53,385 nt of DNA from Chitinophagales bacterium (GTDB lineage Bacteria > Bacteroidota > Bacteroidia > Chitinophagales > Saprospiraceae), in assembly GCA_013298955.1 (NCBI GenBank), contig JAAFJT010000024.1, positions 1 through 53,385 of the forward strand, in the 5' to 3' direction. Shown piece after piece: positions 15,865 through 25,060 of the stretch; positions within the stretch are counted from its first letter, which is position 1; every line of letters begins with the position of its first letter. Both the position numbers and the translations under genes were made by a program. Under the pieces are notes generated by a model. That model saw only the letters and a list, made by a program, of their open reading frames with translations. It searched no databases and was not told the origin of the DNA.

Positions 15865-17109
15865 ATGGACGTATTAAAATTCATTACTTGTGGTAGTGTG
15901 GACGATGGCAAAAGTACCTTGATTGGGCGTTTGTTATGGGATAGTGAGGCGGTTTCGCTCGACATTCGGGAAGCGATTGAACGCCAAAGAAAACACAATG
16001 GTCAAGAAACGGTCGAATTGGCTTTGCTCACGGACGGCTTGCGGGCAGAACGCGAACAAGGGATTACGATTGATGTGGCTTATAAATATTTTACGACGAA
16101 AAAACGCAAATTTATCATTGCAGACGCGCCTGGTCATATTCAATATACTCGAAATATGATAACTGCCGCGAGCAATGCAGATGTGGCAATTGTGTTGATA
16201 GATGCGCGATTTGGAGTCGTGGAACAAACGGTGCGGCACACGTTATTGGCTTCGTTGTTAAATTTGACACAAATTGTTGTTGCGGTCAATAAAATGGATT
16301 TAGTTGGTTACGAGGAAGCTATTTTTGAACAAATTAAAACAAAATATTTGGTTTTAACCAATCGTTTAAAATTGCCCAAAGTGACTTTTATTCCCATGTC
16401 TGCCAAAAATGGGGATAATGTAGTCACGTCTTCTGAAAATATAATTTGGTATAAAGGCGAAACATTGTTGAATTATTTGGAAACGATTCCAATCATTCCG
16501 CCACAAACGGCAGAATCGCGGTTTCAAGTGCAATATGTGATTCGCCCACAAGGTTCGGATTATCGTGGTTATGCAGGTCGGATTCAGAGTGGTGTGTATC
16601 GAAAAGGGGATAAAATATTGGTTTTGCCCTCTGATTTACCTTCTGAAATTGTTAAAATTGAGGAAAATTTGCAGGAAGTAGAGACGGCAATTGCGGGGCA
16701 ATCAGTAGTTTTGCACTTGAAAGATAATATCGATATTTCTCGCGGTGATTCGATTGTTGTGCAAGGCGCGACCGTAGAAGTGGGTTCGCAATTACAAGCC
16801 TATTTGTGTTGGTTTGATGAAAAACAGGCATTGACAAATGGAGCGCGTTTGCTATTGCAAAATGGGTCTAATACGGTAAAAGTAATTGTGCAAAGTATTG
16901 ATTATCAATTAGATATTTCAACCTTAGAAAAAATAGAAGTTGAAAAAGCGACCTTGAATGCGATTGTAAAAGTGCGTTTGCGGACGGCTCAACCTATTGT
17001 TTTTGATACTTATAACACGAATCGACAAACAGGCAGTTTTGTATTGGTTCATCCTAACAATCATCACACGGTAGCGGCGGGGATGATTGTGTTAAATGAA
17101 AATGAATGA
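15865..17109 (+). CDS. cysN: sulfate adenylyltransferase subunit 1 (GTPase)
   Basis: A 414-residue translation-factor-like GTPase. The P-loop is GSVDDGKST (about 10-18), switch II DAPGH with QYTRNM, and NKMD gives guanine specificity. Two beta-barrel domains follow. It activates CysD for formation of APS. No C-terminal CysC (APS kinase) domain is fused, in contrast to many other CysN/NodQ proteins, so the pathway runs through APS directly, in agreement with the iron-sulfur type CysH. The stop overlaps the cobA start by four bases (ATGA), which shows translational coupling. Confidence 0.97.
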   Translation: MDVLKFITCGSVDDGKSTLIGRLLWDSEAVSLDIREAIERQRKHNGQETVELALLTDGLRAEREQGITIDVAYKYFTTKKRKFIIADAPGHIQYTRNMITAASNADVAIVLIDARFGVVEQTVRHTLLASLLNLTQIVVAVNKMDLVGYEEAIFEQIKTKYLVLTNRLKLPKVTFIPMSAKNGDNVVTSSENIIWYKGETLLNYLETIPIIPPQTAESRFQVQYVIRPQGSDYRGYAGRIQSGVYRKGDKILVLPSDLPSEIVKIEENLQEVETAIAGQSVVLHLKDNIDISRGDSIVVQGATVEVGSQLQAYLCWFDEKQALTNGARLLLQNGSNTVKVIVQSIDYQLDISTLEKIEVEKATLNAIVKVRLRTAQPIVFDTYNTNRQTGSFVLVHPNNHHTVAAGMIVLNENE

Positions 17110-17888
17110 TGAAAAAACCTAAATTAACCGTAGTTGGTGCGGGCATTGGTGCGGTGGATTTATTGACTTTGCAAGGCAAAAAAGCGTTGGAATCTGCGGA
17201 TGTTGTTTTGTATGATGCGTTGGTAAATCCTGCGCTGTTGGATTGGGCGGCTCCTGATGCGGTCAAATGTTTTGTAGGGAAAAGGCGCGGTTACAAGGCT
17301 TATAGTCAAGACGATATAAATGAAATTATTGTTGAATATGCTGAAAATTGTGGGCATGTGGTGCGCTTGAAAGGCGGTGACCCTTTCATTTTTGGGCGCG
17401 GGCGCGAAGAAATGTTGTACGCGGCGGCGCATGGACTTGAAACGGCTTATGTGGCAGGCATATCGAGTGCGATAGCGGCGGCGGGGAGCATTGGGATTCC
17501 GATGACCTATCGAAGTGTCAGTCGAAGTTTCTGGGTGATGACGGCAACGACTGAATTGAATGAACTTTCGCCCGAAATCGAACTGGCTGCAAACATCGCT
17601 GCAAAAGTGGATATGACTTTTGTGATTTTGATGGGATTGCGGCGATTGCAAGAGATTATTGCGCTTTTTAAAGCAACAGGCAAAGGAAATTTGCCTATTG
17701 CTTTGGTCGAAAATGCGACTTTGGCGAATCAACAGGTTATCATTAGTACGGTGGATGCGATTTTGAGTCGGTCTGAAGTGGCTCTTTTGAATGCTCCTGC
17801 GGTGATTGTCTTGGGTGAAGTGGTTCGTTATCATACGATGGAACAAGTTATAGAATCATTAGGTATGGTACAATTGGAACGCGGATGA
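17106..17888 (+). CDS. cobA: uroporphyrinogen-III C-methyltransferase (SUMT)
   Basis: A 260-residue SAM-dependent methyltransferase that converts uroporphyrinogen III to precorrin-2. Visible motifs are VGAGIGAVDLLTLQGKKALESADVVLYDALV near the N-terminus, the VRLKGGDPFIFGRGREE block, and YVAGISSAIAAAGSIGIPMTYR. Precorrin-2 then goes to the Met8-like enzyme at 22182-22751 to give siroheme for CysI. The start overlaps cysN by four bases. The last residues (GMVQLERG) are encoded by the left arm of the GGAACGCGGATGA repeat, so the C-terminus has been formed by the repeat. It lacks the CysG N-terminal part, which is encoded separately. Confidence 0.95.
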   Translation: MMKKPKLTVVGAGIGAVDLLTLQGKKALESADVVLYDALVNPALLDWAAPDAVKCFVGKRRGYKAYSQDDINEIIVEYAENCGHVVRLKGGDPFIFGRGREEMLYAAAHGLETAYVAGISSAIAAAGSIGIPMTYRSVSRSFWVMTATTELNELSPEIELAANIAAKVDMTFVILMGLRRLQEIIALFKATGKGNLPIALVENATLANQQVIISTVDAILSRSEVALLNAPAVIVLGEVVRYHTMEQVIESLGMVQLERG

Positions 17889-18166
17889 TGCGGATGGGGC
17901 GGATTTTCACGGATTTTTTTGTTTATAAATAGTTCAATTGAAATAACCAATCCAAAAGGTCGGCGAGGTTGCAACCTCGCCGACCTTGATTCGATGTAAA
18001 TGCGCTGATTTTCAACTATTTACGTTTTGATAGCTTATTTCGAATCAACTACTTACAAAATTTTATACTTTTTTAAATTTTAATTTTAATTAAAATTTTG
18101 TAAAAACTCAAAAAATAAAAAAATCCGCGAAAATCTGTCCATCCGCGTTCCAATTGTACCACACCG
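17873..18166. repeat. GGAACGCGGATGA inverted repeat with another palindromic element inserted
   Basis: Left arm about 17868-17920 (ATTGGAACGCGGATGATGCG and onward) and right arm about 18110-18163 are inverted. Between them sits a different element: ends near 17925 (ATAAATAGTTCAATTGAAA) and 18038-18056 (CGAATCAACTACTTAC), with the core palindrome GGTCGGCGAGGTTGCAACCT plus its remainder at about 17957-17988. So a GTAAGTAGTT-type element lies inside the loop of a GGAACGCGG-type element. The region separates cobA and cysJ and contains no gene. Confidence 0.85.
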
Positions 18167-18190
18167 TTAAAAATATTAAAAATTTTAATA

Positions 18191-19972
18191 ATGCAAATAC
18201 CTTCTTCGATACCCATTGGGTTGGAAAATGAAACCATTCAAAAATGGGTACAGACCTTGCCAGAAGCGCAATTATTGTGGTTGAGTGGCTATTTTTATGG
18301 ACTTGCGACGGCAAAAACGGTTCCTAATAGTGTAAACTCGAAAGTTGAAATTCCGAAAATTACGATTTTATACGGTACACAATCGGGCAATGCTAAAAAA
18401 GCAGCTAAATCGGTTGCCGCAAAAATCCAAACACGCGGTTGGCAATCCGAATTAGTGGATATGAACGAATATCCAACACCGCGTTTGAAATCGGATAAAA
18501 TTTTGTTGGTCGTCGTCAGCACTTATGGCGAAGGCGAACCGCCTGCGGCTGCCGAAACCTTACATCAGCTCTTGCACGGACAACGCGCTCCTAAATTCAC
18601 TGATTTGGATTTTTCCATTTTGTCTTTGGGAGACAAGAGTTATTTGCAATTTTGTCAAACGGGGATTGATTTTGACGTGCAATTATCAAAATTAGGCGGC
18701 AGAAGGTTGGCGAATCGAGTGGATTGTGATGTTGATTTTCACGATGATTCAGAAAAATGGGGCGATGCTGTGGTGGCGGCGATTGCCCAAAAATATGAAT
18801 CCGCAACCGCGCAAACAGCCAATAGTTTTGTAAAAACAGCTTCAAGTTTGCCGTCAATACCGAAATTTGACCGCAAAAATCCTTTTGGAGCCACTGTTTT
18901 AGAAAAAATCCAATTGAACGGACGCGGTTCAGACCGAGAAACCTATCATTTGGAATTATCCTTAGAAAATTCAGGATTGACCTATCAAGCGGGCGATTCG
19001 TTAGGGATTTTGCCAACCAATTCAGAACGATTGGTTTCGGAAGTTTTGAAAAAAACAGGTTTTGCGCCTGCAACGGCGTTGGAAAATCAAACAGCGAATT
19101 TGGGCGAATTTTTGTTAAATCAAGCCGAATTATCGGTTTTGAACCTTGATTTATTGAAAAAATACGCTGATTTGACGCAAAATGAGGCTTTAAAAACCTT
19201 GTTGTTGGATAAAAAGCAATTGCAAACGTATTGTTATGGGCGCGATGTGGTCGATTTATTGACCGATTTTCCTGCTCAAAACTTGACTCCACAAGCGTTT
19301 GCGGCGTTGTTGCGAAACATGCCTGCTCGGTTGTATTCCATCTCGTCGAGTTTGGAAATGTATCCAGATGAAGTGCATTTGACGATTGGCGCGGTGCGTT
19401 ATCAATCGTTTGGACGCAAAAAAGAAGGCGTTTGCTCCAGCTTTATGGCAGATAGATTGGCAATTGGCGAAAAGGCAAACGTTTTTGTAGAAAATAATGA
19501 GTTTTTCAAAATTCCCAAAAATCCAGATACACCTATTATTATGATTGGCGCAGGGACGGGGATTGCTCCATTTCGCGCCTTCGTGCAGGAGCGACAAACG
19601 CAACAGGCGCGGGGCAAAAATTGGTTAATTTTCGGAAATCCACATTTTACGACGGACTTTTTGTACCAATTGGAATGGCAACAAGCCTTGAAAAAGGGAC
19701 ATTTGGCACAATTGGATGTCGCTTTTTCCCGCGACCAAGCGGCAAAAGTGTATGTTCAACACCGATTGTTGGAAAAATCAAAACAAGTTTTTGATTGGTT
19801 GGAACAAGGAGCGCATTTTTATGTGTGCGGTGATAAAAATCGGATGGCGGGCGATGTAGAACGCGCTTTGGTAGAAGTGGTTCAACAAAACATGGCTTCT
19901 ACGCCCGAAAAAGCCATTGCCTATGTCAAACAATTGAAACAACAACGTCGTTATTTGGAAGATGTTTATTAA
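18191..19972 (+). CDS. cysJ: sulfite reductase flavoprotein (alpha) subunit
   Basis: A 593-residue diflavin reductase. A flavodoxin-like FMN domain covers about 55-205 (LYGTQSGNAKKAAK, then STYGEGEPP and LGDKSY). The FAD domain follows (QAGDSLGILPTN; RLYSISSSLEMYPDEVHLTIG), then the NADPH domain (GAGTGIAPFRAFVQER; FYVCGDKNRMAGDVERAL) and the C-terminal RRYLEDVY tail. It feeds electrons from NADPH to CysI. The first 50 residues form an N-terminal helical extension. It is separated from cobA by 300 nt of repeat and from cysI by another 300 nt of repeat, so it may have a separate transcript. Confidence 0.96.
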   Translation: MQIPSSIPIGLENETIQKWVQTLPEAQLLWLSGYFYGLATAKTVPNSVNSKVEIPKITILYGTQSGNAKKAAKSVAAKIQTRGWQSELVDMNEYPTPRLKSDKILLVVVSTYGEGEPPAAAETLHQLLHGQRAPKFTDLDFSILSLGDKSYLQFCQTGIDFDVQLSKLGGRRLANRVDCDVDFHDDSEKWGDAVVAAIAQKYESATAQTANSFVKTASSLPSIPKFDRKNPFGATVLEKIQLNGRGSDRETYHLELSLENSGLTYQAGDSLGILPTNSERLVSEVLKKTGFAPATALENQTANLGEFLLNQAELSVLNLDLLKKYADLTQNEALKTLLLDKKQLQTYCYGRDVVDLLTDFPAQNLTPQAFAALLRNMPARLYSISSSLEMYPDEVHLTIGAVRYQSFGRKKEGVCSSFMADRLAIGEKANVFVENNEFFKIPKNPDTPIIMIGAGTGIAPFRAFVQERQTQQARGKNWLIFGNPHFTTDFLYQLEWQQALKKGHLAQLDVAFSRDQAAKVYVQHRLLEKSKQVFDWLEQGAHFYVCGDKNRMAGDVERALVEVVQQNMASTPEKAIAYVKQLKQQRRYLEDVY

Positions 19973-19979
19973 AGCGGGT

Positions 19980-20232
19980 AAATTGGAACACTGATTTTGC
20001 GGATTTTCACGGATTTTTTTCTTTTACAAACTCATTTGCGCAGTCCTTTTTAAAGCCAAAATATTGTTTGGTAAAAGGCGTAGGTTTCGAAAATCTTCAA
20101 GGTTTCCGAAACCTATTCTCTCTAAAAACAGAATTATATTTGCCTTAAAAAATAAGACTGCGTAACATGAGATAAAAAGAAAAAAATCCGCGAAAATCCG
20201 CAAAATCAGTGTTACCCGTGTTCCAATTTATC
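19980..20232. repeat. GGAACAC-type inverted repeat with a GTTTCGGAAACC element inserted
   Basis: The left arm (about 19980-20022, with TTGGAACACTGATTTTGCGG) pairs with the right arm (about 20179-20232, with CCGCAAAATCAGTGTT). Inside lies a second element with its own ends CTCATTTGCGCAGTC (about 20030-20045) and GACTGCGTAACATGAG (about 20155-20170), and the core palindrome TTTCGAAAATCTTCAAGG plus its partner at about 20086-20114. The right part of the inner element recurs at about 3340-3363. No gene is present between cysJ and cysI. Confidence 0.85.
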
Positions 20233-20278
20233 TACCTTCACTTGACCTATTTTAAAAGATTAAAAAAAAATGTAAATC

Positions 20279-22027
20279 ATGCCTAACAAATTACCTTCTG
20301 AGGTCGAAATTATAAAACAAAAAAGTGAATATTTGCGCGGTACGCTGGTCGAAAGCCTTGAAAACCCTATCACGGGCGCGTTAAATGTCGATGATACGCA
20401 ATTGATAAAATTTCATGGTTCGTACCAACAAACCGACCGCGATATTGACAGCGAGCGCAAACGCCAAAAATTAGAGCCGTTGTACTCGTTTATGATACGC
20501 GTGCGCGTTCCGGGCGGGATTGCCTCTGCGCATCAGTGGCTTACGATGGACAAATTGGCGGATACCTATGGGAGTGGGACGTTGAAATTGACGACACGTC
20601 AAGCGTTTCAACTACATGGAATTTTAAAACCGAACCTTAAAACGACGATTCAAGGTTTTAATGAGGCGTTATTGGACAGCATTGCTGGTTGTGGCGATGT
20701 AAATCGGAATGTGATGTGCAATCCCAATTCCGCACAATCGAAAATTCATCAAGAAGTTTATGAAGATGCACAAGCCATTTCTGCCCATTTGACTCCCAAA
20801 ACGGCTGCTTATTGGGAAATTTGGTTGGACGGGCAACAAGTCGATGATAATGGTGAACCCAAACAAAAAGCCAATAAACTCATCAATCGCCAAATAAAGG
20901 ATAATGATGAGCCGATTTATGGCAAAACTTATTTGCCGCGTAAGTTCAAAGTGGCGTTAGCGATTCCACCGAATAATGATGTCGATATTTTTGCCAATGA
21001 TGTTGCCTTGATTGCGATTGAAAAGCAAGGTAAATTGATAGGTTATAATGTTGCGGCGGGCGGCGGTTTGGGGATGACTTTTGGGATGCCTGAGACGTAT
21101 CCGCGATTGGCAGATTTATTGGGTTTTGTGGAAAAAGATAAAGTGATAGATGTTTGCGAAAAAATCGTGACGATACAGCGCGATTGGGGCGATAGGTCGA
21201 ATCGAAAATTTTCTCGATTGAAATACACGATTGACCGAGTGGGTTTGGATGTTTTTAAAGCAGAATTGCATAAACGATTGGGTTATGATTTGCAACCCCT
21301 TGAAAAATACCACTTTACAAATACAGGAGATGAATATGGATGGTCGCTCAATACAGATGGTACGTATAATTTGACGCTTTTCATCGAAGGTGGGCGGATT
21401 GCAGATACGGCTGCATTTCAATTAAAAACCGCTTTGCGCGAAGTGGCAACCCTTCATAGTGGCGATTTTCGCTTGACAGGAAATCAAAATGTGATTATTG
21501 GAAAAATTGACCCTAAACAACGCAAAGCTATTGAAAACATCCTGAATACACATGGTATTTTGCAACATACGATTCATCAAACGGGCTTGCGCAAAAGCTC
21601 GATTGCTTGTGTCGCGTTGAATACGTGTACGATGGCATTTGCGGAAGCAGAACGCTATTTGCCGAGTTTGACGGACAAATTAGATATAATATTGCGTCAA
21701 CATGGTTTAGAAAAAGAGCATATTATAATTCGGATGACAGGTTGCCCGAATGGTTGTGGCAGACCGTATTTGGGTGAAATTGGTTTGGTCGGCAAAGCAT
21801 TGGGACGCTATAATCTGTATTTGGGCGCGGCGCACAATGGCGAAAGACTCAACAAATTGTATAAAGAAATGCTGGATGAAGCAGGTATTTTAGCCACTTT
21901 AGAACCAATTTTGGCAGATTATGCACAACATCGGTTGAAAAAAGAGGCTTTTGGCGATTTTACGATACGGCGCGGGTATGTACAAGCGACGACACATGGA
22001 CAGAATTTTCATGCACATTCTATTTAG
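20279..22027 (+). CDS. cysI: sulfite reductase hemoprotein (beta) subunit
   Basis: A 582-residue siroheme enzyme of full length. It reduces sulfite to sulfide by six electrons. The [4Fe-4S]-siroheme ligands are Cys444, Cys450, Cys489 and Cys493 (CVALNTC and TGCPNGCGRP). Siroheme-contacting basic residues are visible in FSRLKYTIDR and LTTRQAF. Its cofactors need CobA and the convergent Met8-like gene. It is preceded by 300 nt of palindromic repeats. Downstream, two palindromes (22083-22116 and 22137-22168) separate it from the convergent gene. Confidence 0.97.
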   Translation: MPNKLPSEVEIIKQKSEYLRGTLVESLENPITGALNVDDTQLIKFHGSYQQTDRDIDSERKRQKLEPLYSFMIRVRVPGGIASAHQWLTMDKLADTYGSGTLKLTTRQAFQLHGILKPNLKTTIQGFNEALLDSIAGCGDVNRNVMCNPNSAQSKIHQEVYEDAQAISAHLTPKTAAYWEIWLDGQQVDDNGEPKQKANKLINRQIKDNDEPIYGKTYLPRKFKVALAIPPNNDVDIFANDVALIAIEKQGKLIGYNVAAGGGLGMTFGMPETYPRLADLLGFVEKDKVIDVCEKIVTIQRDWGDRSNRKFSRLKYTIDRVGLDVFKAELHKRLGYDLQPLEKYHFTNTGDEYGWSLNTDGTYNLTLFIEGGRIADTAAFQLKTALREVATLHSGDFRLTGNQNVIIGKIDPKQRKAIENILNTHGILQHTIHQTGLRKSSIACVALNTCTMAFAEAERYLPSLTDKLDIILRQHGLEKEHIIIRMTGCPNGCGRPYLGEIGLVGKALGRYNLYLGAAHNGERLNKLYKEMLDEAGILATLEPILADYAQHRLKKEAFGDFTIRRGYVQATTHGQNFHAHSI

Positions 22028-22082
22028 TAGTGCTTTCACAAATAAGGTTTGTGGATAAGGTTGCGCCGCCAGAGGCGGGATA

Positions 22083-22168
22083 GCGGGAGCAAAATTTTTA
22101 AAAATTTTGCTCCTGCTGACTGATTCGTATCGAATCAAGGTCGGCGAGATTGCAACCTCGCCGACCTT
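22083..22168. repeat. two palindromes between the convergent cysI and siroheme synthase genes
   Basis: 22083-22116 is a 34-bp near-perfect palindrome (GCGGGAGCAAAATTTTT and complement). 22137-22168 is AAGGTCGGCGAGATTGCAAC plus complement, the same core as at about 17957-17988. Both could act as bidirectional terminators, but neither ends in a long U-run. Confidence 0.8.
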
Positions 22169-22181
22169 TTGTATCGGTTCT

Positions 22182-22751
22182 CTACTGCACTAAATTTTCC
22201 GTAATTTGATTCAAGGTTTTGATTTTTTGAGCAAAATCGCCTTTTAATTTGGCGCGAATCGCTGCCATATTTTGCAAAATCGTATCAATTTCATTTGGGA
22301 GCGTGTCTTGAAACACTTGTTTCAACCGTTTTGTAATCGTTGGCGATTTGCCATTGGAGGAAATAGCGATTTTCAAATCTCCTTTTTGAACAATAGACGA
22401 CAAATAAAAGTCACAAAGGTCTGGCGTATCCGCGACATTGACTAAAATACCGCGTTCCTTAGCAGCATTTCGGATGTCCTCATTTACTTTTTTATCATCG
22501 GTTGCTGCGATGACGATTTGCTGCCCCAATAAATCGTTTAATTCAAATATTTTTTGTTTTAAAACAACTTGTGGAAAATCAGCAACATAATCGTAAATAT
22601 CTGGTCGAATTTCTCTACCAATCAACGTAATCGGTGTTTTCGGGCTATTACTCAATAAAGCCGTTATTTTTTCGTGACCGACAAAGCCGCCGCCCACTAC
22701 TAAAACATTGAATTGTTCTAATTTGACAAAAATGGGAAATAAATGATTCAT
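22182..22751 (-). CDS. precorrin-2 dehydrogenase / sirohydrochlorin ferrochelatase (Met8/CysG-N type)
   Basis: A 189-residue protein with MNHLFPIFVKLEQFNVLVVGGGFVGHEK: a Rossmann GGGxVG NAD-binding loop at about 17-23. Then come VIAATDDKKVNEDI, VNVADTPDLCDFYLSSIVQKGDLKIAISSNGKSPTITKRL, the block typical of the siroheme synthase N-terminal domain. It oxidises precorrin-2 and inserts iron to give siroheme for CysI, which is convergent to it. I prefer the ATG at 22751 over the one at 22757 because relatives begin with this M-N-x-L-F-P motif. It is transcribed apart from the cys genes, with a -7 element at 22918-22925 and a long 5' leader. Confidence 0.92.
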   Translation of the reverse strand: MNHLFPIFVKLEQFNVLVVGGGFVGHEKITALLSNSPKTPITLIGREIRPDIYDYVADFPQVVLKQKIFELNDLLGQQIVIAATDDKKVNEDIRNAAKERGILVNVADTPDLCDFYLSSIVQKGDLKIAISSNGKSPTITKRLKQVFQDTLPNEIDTILQNMAAIRAKLKGDFAQKIKTLNQITENLVQ

Positions 22752-22917
22752 TGGCAATGGTTTTTAGTGTATTAAAAGTCGTCAAGGCTACAGGCTTAAC
22801 AACTTTGATACTTTTTTCACACTCTTTAAAACAAAATGTCAGGGTATTCATCCGAAAATAATCTTTGATATGTTCTATCATATTATATTTATTTAAATAC
22901 GATTATTCAGACTCGCA

Positions 22918-22925
22918 CAAAGATA
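22918..22925 (-). promoter_or_regulatory. -7 element for the siroheme synthase gene
   Basis: TATCTTTG on the minus strand matches TAnnTTTG; I see no -33 TTTG at the right distance. The leader from here to the start at 22751 is about 155 nt. It holds a frame (start 22881, MIEHIKDYFRMNTLTF) that overlaps the start of the enzyme gene in another register. That frame may be a short upstream peptide or chance. Confidence 0.45.
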
Positions 22926-22993
22926 GAAAAATCAAGATAAATACAGTCTTTTATTTTCTGGCAAGGCGGAAGAACCGCTAAAAAGATTTCAAA

Positions 22994-24907
22994 CTACTTC
23001 ATCATTGACAAAGTAATCTTAAAATGAGTCCCCGATTCGGTGTGTAAGGTCAATTTTCCATTAATTTGCTGGGTCAATGAAAGAATTAATTGCTTGCCAA
23101 ACGACATCGTTTTGCGTTCCCAATCCGCTTTAGTGAGCGCATTTCCATTATCAATGACATTAAACGTGTACGGAAAATCAGGTGTTAAAATAACACTTAG
23201 AGCTGGTTTATCCACATTTTCATAAGCATATTTGAAACTATTGGTTACTAACTCGTTGATAATCAATCCAATCGGAATCGCTTTATCAATATCAAAATAA
23301 AGTTGTGGCACTTCCACGGTTAAACTAAAATTATGATGTGAGTAGCCATAAGCATACATGAGGCTCTCACAAATATTGGTCGTATAGGCTTTAATATCTA
23401 AATGCCCCGAATCATCCGTTTGATATAAGTGTTGGTGAATCAAAGACATCGCATCCACACGATGCTTGCTTTCTTGCAAAGCTCTGACAGCATCTTTATC
23501 TTTCAATCCATAGGCTTGAATATTGAGCAAACTACTAACAATTTGCAAATTATTTTTGACTCGATGGTGGAGTTCTTTCATCAAAATCGTCAATTTATCC
23601 GATTGTTCTTGAATAACGCCTAACGAATTTTGTAATTCAGCCGTCCGTTCATTGACTTGTCCTTCGAGAATCTCGTTTAGATGCGTCAAGATGCGCTCAT
23701 TTTCTTTAGTTTGCATAAACAGCAAATTTTGAGCATCTTCGCGTTGTTTTTTGTAAAGTTTCATCCGATTCGCAAGTGCAAAAGAGAGTAAAGCTACTTC
23801 CAATGCGGAACCAATTTGCATAGGATTGATGTGAGGTATCACAGGTAATACCCCCATGTCTCCCAGAATCGCTGCCATAAAACCTATAATCAAGAAGCTC
23901 CAAGCAAAGAGGTAAAATTGAGCTGGTTGATAGCCTTGGTAAAAAATAGTAATGCCCGTCACTAAGAAAAAAATCGCCATTGCCATGATACTCCCTTGTG
24001 CCAACCCTAAAGCATGAATTTGAAAAGGGGTACATACCAGTACCAATACGAAGATGCCCAAACCAAGAAAAAGATTCGATATTCGATGTAGGCGAGGCGT
24101 TTGTTGCTGCGTATTTAAAAAACGGCGTGTAAAAAGCGTCGCCGTCAGGATAGTCAAACCCGAAGAAGCCACTGCGTATTGATTGAAAATTGGAAAATTG
24201 GGCCAGATATATTCAAAAATATATTGATACACACTGGACATAAACCAACTAATGCTCATTACGTAAGCAACATAAAGCAGGTACAATTTATCTTTGGTGG
24301 AGGAAAATAAAAATAGATTATACAATACCATGAGCATCATAAATCCGAAATAAATCCCTTGTTTAAAATCTAAGATATGGGTATCCTCCATAAAGGCTTT
24401 CAGCGTACCTGTCCGCAATAAAAAGTAAAAAGGTTGCATCGTTTTAGCCCGCAACAAATACGCCTGCGTATCTCCTGTGCGGATGTTGAGTGGAAAAAGA
24501 AAAGTCGTTACCTGCACCGCCCGCTTTGAAAAAACATAATTGTCACCAGACCATTGTACTTCTTTCACTTGACCATTCGTCACGGCATATAAAGCAAGGC
24601 TATCCATAAAGGCAGCATTGATTTGAAGGTAAAAATCCCCTTCCGTTGCTTTTGATACGTCAAACCGAAGCCAAACCGCATCTGTAAGTCCACCAAAATT
24701 AGGCATATCTTCGTGGTAAGGCTGGAATTGTGCTTGTACGGTTGGTTGTAACACGTCATCAACGCTCCGAAAATGAGCATCTTTGAAATATTGGGTCGCT
24801 TTTCCAATATTATTCAAGGGTTTGGATGCGTTTAAAGAAACTGGGACTTGTGCTTGCAAACGCAATACAACTAAAAAGAATACGATTGTTAAAAATAGAC
24901 TTCTCAT
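22994..24907 (-). CDS. 7TMR-DISM sensor histidine kinase (HisKA_2 type)
   Basis: A 637-residue sensor. After a signal peptide (MRSLFLTIVFFLVVLRLQAQ), residues about 30-160 form an extracellular 7TMR-DISMED2-type jelly-roll domain with WLRFDV, which often binds carbohydrate-like ligands. Seven transmembrane segments follow at about 180-375, a coiled coil at about 385-445, then the HisKA_2 phospho-acceptor ELHHRVKNNLQIVSSLLN (His447 or His448) and an ATPase domain with INELVTNSFKYA and the VIDNG loop. I place the start at 24907, since the upstream extension would spoil the signal peptide. HisKA_2 kinases in Bacteroidota often work with LytTR or REC regulators; the LytTR response regulator at 29154-29987 is on the same strand 4 kb away and may be its partner (inference). 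Confidence 0.9.
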   Translation of the reverse strand: MRSLFLTIVFFLVVLRLQAQVPVSLNASKPLNNIGKATQYFKDAHFRSVDDVLQPTVQAQFQPYHEDMPNFGGLTDAVWLRFDVSKATEGDFYLQINAAFMDSLALYAVTNGQVKEVQWSGDNYVFSKRAVQVTTFLFPLNIRTGDTQAYLLRAKTMQPFYFLLRTGTLKAFMEDTHILDFKQGIYFGFMMLMVLYNLFLFSSTKDKLYLLYVAYVMSISWFMSSVYQYIFEYIWPNFPIFNQYAVASSGLTILTATLFTRRFLNTQQQTPRLHRISNLFLGLGIFVLVLVCTPFQIHALGLAQGSIMAMAIFFLVTGITIFYQGYQPAQFYLFAWSFLIIGFMAAILGDMGVLPVIPHINPMQIGSALEVALLSFALANRMKLYKKQREDAQNLLFMQTKENERILTHLNEILEGQVNERTAELQNSLGVIQEQSDKLTILMKELHHRVKNNLQIVSSLLNIQAYGLKDKDAVRALQESKHRVDAMSLIHQHLYQTDDSGHLDIKAYTTNICESLMYAYGYSHHNFSLTVEVPQLYFDIDKAIPIGLIINELVTNSFKYAYENVDKPALSVILTPDFPYTFNVIDNGNALTKADWERKTMSFGKQLILSLTQQINGKLTLHTESGTHFKITLSMMK

Positions 24908-25060
24908 AAACATATATTTTGATAAAAAGAACGGGTATGACACTTCACAAGGGATTATACTGCAAAAGAATTTCAAAGATAACTTTCAAAAGAATATTTT
25001 ACACTTATTCCACTTAATTTCTTATCTTGCACCGCAATTTGAAAACATCATATTTATAAA

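Noticed and set aside
17160-17846. 228-codon frame antisense to cobA
   Set aside because: A shadow frame with histidine/arginine/glutamine-rich composition; cobA motifs on the plus strand are intact.
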